Assembly (NCBI RefSeq): GCF_900105165.1
Contig: NZ_LT629740.1
Location: 1,860,001-1,924,000 of the forward strand
Reading direction: 5' to 3'
DNA length: 64,000 bases
Source of the DNA: Mucilaginibacter mallensis
GTDB lineage: Bacteria; Bacteroidota; Bacteroidia; Sphingobacteriales; Sphingobacteriaceae
Shown here: positions 61,697-64,000 of the stretch, in pieces
Numbering within the stretch: position 1 is the stretch's first letter
How the letters are laid out: each line of letters begins with the position of its first letter
Notes under the pieces: generated by a model
What the model saw: only the letters and a program-made list of their open reading frames with translations
What the model was told of the DNA's origin: nothing
Databases searched by the model: none
Made by a program: the position numbers and the translations under genes

Positions 61697-63961
61697 ATGA
61701 AGAGGAATTTATTGTCATTCGTATTACTTATAGCTGTTAGTTTAAGAACGGCAGTCAATGCACAGGTGCATAGTGAGCCATATCAATGGAAGAGCGTACA
61801 GATGCGTGGTGGTGGATTTGTTGACGGCGTTATCTACCACCCTACAGAAAAGAACCTTTTGTACTGCCGTACCGATATGGGTGGCGCATATAAATGGAAC
61901 GAAGCGATAAAAGCATGGGAACCACTGCTCGATTGGGTATCCTATAACGACCGCAACCTGATGGGCGTGGAAAGTATCGCATTGGATGCCAATAACCCTA
62001 ACCGTGTATATATGGCTTGCGGTACTTATACAAGTATTAGGTTTCCCAACGCCATACTACGGTCTGACGATAGGGGGAAAACATTTAAGCGTACCGATGT
62101 GCCTTTCAGAATGGGTGGCAACGAGAACGGCAGGGGTAATGGCGAACGTATGGCTGTAGATCCAAATAACGGCAACATTATTTATATGGCAACCCGTTTG
62201 GATGGCCTTTGGAAGAGTGAAGATGCCGGCGTTACATGGAATCGCGTAAATAACTTTCCTGAGGTAAAGATCCCTGTTGCTGATACTATAATTATCCCAA
62301 AAGCAAGATATCACCCAAGGCCAAACGGGATGATATTTGTTGTATTCGATCCTAAAAGTAAAGCGGATAAAAAGAGTGCCAATATTTATGTAGGTATCTC
62401 GCAAAAAGGAAAAGAGAATTTGTTCCGCAGTACCGATGGCGGCGCAACATGGGCTCCCATACCCGGCGAGCCTACCGACCTGATGCCAACCCATGCTATA
62501 TTATCAGCCGATGGTTCATTATATATTACCTATGGTACCAATCCCGGGCCTGATGTGATGACGGATGGCGCTGTGTATAAATTTAATATAAGCAATGGGG
62601 CATGGACAAACATCACCCCGCTAAAACCCCAGCCCGAAAATCAACAGGGATTTGGCTATGCTGCCGTAGCTGTTGATCCGCAGCACCCGCAAACGGTTAT
62701 TGTAAGTACTTTTCATCGCTATGGTAAAGCCGGTGGCGATGATATTTTCAGGAGTTTAGATGCCGGAACTACCTGGAAACCTGTATTTACGGGTGGTGGC
62801 GATGGCAAATTCGATTATACGGATGCGCCTTACGTATCACACACGCCCATACACTGGTTGTTCGATTTGGAGATTGATCCTTTCAACTCAGATCACGCCA
62901 TATTTACTACAGGTTATGGCTTGCACGAAACTTTTGACCTTACCGATGTTGACAAAGGCAAACCTACCACATGGGGGACTAAAAATAAAGGCATTGAAGA
63001 AACAGTAGCCTTAGAACTATTGAGTCCGCCAAAGGGTGTTCCCTTAATATCTGCAATAGGCGATTATGGCGGCTTTGTACATAATAACCTGGATGAACCC
63101 GCACCCGAAGGCAATTTTATAAATCCTCATTTTGCTAATACCGATGGTGTAACCTGTGGCGCTCAAAACAGTGATGTAGTGGTTAGGGTAGGTGTTGGGT
63201 CATCACAGGTAGGTGGTGGCAATATCGGCTATTCGTTGGATGGCGGCAAAACATGGCAGCCGACAACAAGTGCACCGCAGCGTGGTAGCAAGGATGGCTT
63301 TATTTGCGTATCAGCATTAGGCAATACCTGGATATGGACGCCACAGCGCAGCGCACCTTATGTTACCACTGATAAAGGGGCGACATGGAAACAAATAGCA
63401 ACCCTGCCCAATAATACCCGTGTAATAGCCGATCCGCTAAACGATGCTAAATTTTATGCGATGGACCTGTTTAACGGTAAACTTTACACCAGCACCGATA
63501 ACGGCAGCACTTTTACCGAACAGGATTTTCATTTACCCAATGGCTTGCCCGATCGCGCCTCAAACCGGGGCGATATCCGCGGAGGGCAAGATCGTTTATA
63601 TGCTGCGCCGGGTAAAGAAGGTGACCTGTGGATAGCTGATTTTGACGGATTGTATCATGCCAAAAAAGGTTCGGCAGATTTTGAAAAGATAAACGGTGTT
63701 ACCGAGATACATGGTTTTGGATTTGGTAAAGCTGCCCCTAAAAGCAATTATTCGGCACTGTACTTAGCAGGCACCATAAATGGGGTGGATGGTATATTTC
63801 GTTCTGATGATAAAGGGAAAAACTGGGTGCGTATTAATGATGATATCCATCGATGGAGCCTGATTCTGCAAATTACAGGTGATCCTAAAAAATATGGACG
63901 GGTGTATGTAGGTACCCACGGCCGCGGAACTTTTTATGGCGATATCAGCCAATCAAAATAA
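61697..63961 (+). CDS. GH74-family xyloglucanase, secreted
   Basis: A 754-aa endo- or oligoxyloglucan-hydrolase of glycoside hydrolase family 74, which cuts plant xyloglucan. Signal peptide to ~22 (TAVNAQ). The fold is two seven-bladed propellers; Asp-box repeats (RSTDGGATW, RSLDAGTTW, YSLDGGKTW) are scattered through it. Family landmarks are GGGFVDGVIYHP, YCRTDMGGAY with the first catalytic Asp D60, and ISAIGDYGGF with D456. The start at 61697 gives a normal signal peptide; an ATG seven codons upstream is possible. No sugar-binding module or SusC/D pair accompanies it here. Confidence 0.93.
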   Translation: MKRNLLSFVLLIAVSLRTAVNAQVHSEPYQWKSVQMRGGGFVDGVIYHPTEKNLLYCRTDMGGAYKWNEAIKAWEPLLDWVSYNDRNLMGVESIALDANNPNRVYMACGTYTSIRFPNAILRSDDRGKTFKRTDVPFRMGGNENGRGNGERMAVDPNNGNIIYMATRLDGLWKSEDAGVTWNRVNNFPEVKIPVADTIIIPKARYHPRPNGMIFVVFDPKSKADKKSANIYVGISQKGKENLFRSTDGGATWAPIPGEPTDLMPTHAILSADGSLYITYGTNPGPDVMTDGAVYKFNISNGAWTNITPLKPQPENQQGFGYAAVAVDPQHPQTVIVSTFHRYGKAGGDDIFRSLDAGTTWKPVFTGGGDGKFDYTDAPYVSHTPIHWLFDLEIDPFNSDHAIFTTGYGLHETFDLTDVDKGKPTTWGTKNKGIEETVALELLSPPKGVPLISAIGDYGGFVHNNLDEPAPEGNFINPHFANTDGVTCGAQNSDVVVRVGVGSSQVGGGNIGYSLDGGKTWQPTTSAPQRGSKDGFICVSALGNTWIWTPQRSAPYVTTDKGATWKQIATLPNNTRVIADPLNDAKFYAMDLFNGKLYTSTDNGSTFTEQDFHLPNGLPDRASNRGDIRGGQDRLYAAPGKEGDLWIADFDGLYHAKKGSADFEKINGVTEIHGFGFGKAAPKSNYSALYLAGTINGVDGIFRSDDKGKNWVRINDDIHRWSLILQITGDPKKYGRVYVGTHGRGTFYGDISQSK

Positions 63962-64000
63962 ATATTCAACCAAAAAAATATAAACGTTTATGTTATTTAA

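Overview
The window looks like chromosomal DNA of a Bacteroidota bacterium, most likely family Sphingobacteriaceae (Mucilaginibacter-like; this is inferred from gene content, since no rRNA marker is present). The signs are Bacteroidota-type promoters (TAnnTTTG -7 boxes, one with a TTTG box exactly 19 bp upstream), almost no Shine-Dalgarno sequences, three TonB-dependent receptors, an ECF sigma/FecR pair, a type III glutamine synthetase, many SPII lipoproteins and a GH74 xyloglucanase.

Region 1 (1-26.4 kb) is mostly housekeeping. It holds a truncated lpdA, a TonB-dependent receptor with a repeat-built lipoprotein, a fatty-acid-hydroxylase-family protein, purM and a ClC channel. A nitrogen block follows: type III glutamine synthetase, two ammonium transporters and a porin, with no PII gene visible. 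Next come a TonB-like protein and a purL/glyoxalase/tRNA methyltransferase/small membrane protein/phosphoesterase run, then rnhA and a copper P-type ATPase. Strong stem-loop terminators and palindromic intergenic repeats separate these units.

Region 2 (26.4-45 kb) starts at an intact tRNA-His gene whose T-arm end is repeated about 165 bp downstream. A 52-aa protein of a type I associate with mobile elements follows, so this may be an integration site. The main content is one 16-kb co-oriented locus: ECF sigma factor, FecR anti-sigma, a possible structured RNA leader, an STN-domain TonB receptor, two large lipoproteins (the first DUF4397-like), four different fasciclin (FAS1) lipoproteins and an Oar-like TonB receptor. 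The expected circuit is ligand at the STN receptor, FecR, then sigma factor, driving an outer-surface FAS1 apparatus that has no SusD. A broken serine recombinase lies just past the locus.

Region 3 (45-57.5 kb) is a plastic zone. It holds a PEP-mutase-family enzyme, two SRPBCC proteins behind twin palindromic operators, an esterase, four tandem paralogous secreted proteins divergent from a MocR-type regulator with its own operator repeats, a tautomerase, and several gene fossils (recombinase, two SDR fragments, a tRNA-like 3' half). An IS110-family element splits a secreted-protein gene. Its left end carries two tandem copies of a ~114-bp stem-loop segment whose loop contains a 10-nt word identical to the host DNA at the insertion point, as expected of a bridge (target-guide) RNA. 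This is the most interesting signal in the window.

Region 4 (57.5-64 kb) is ordinary again: an alpha/beta hydrolase with an AraC regulator, a membrane-anchored VOC protein, an SGNH hydrolase, a DUF2461 protein and a GH74 xyloglucanase.
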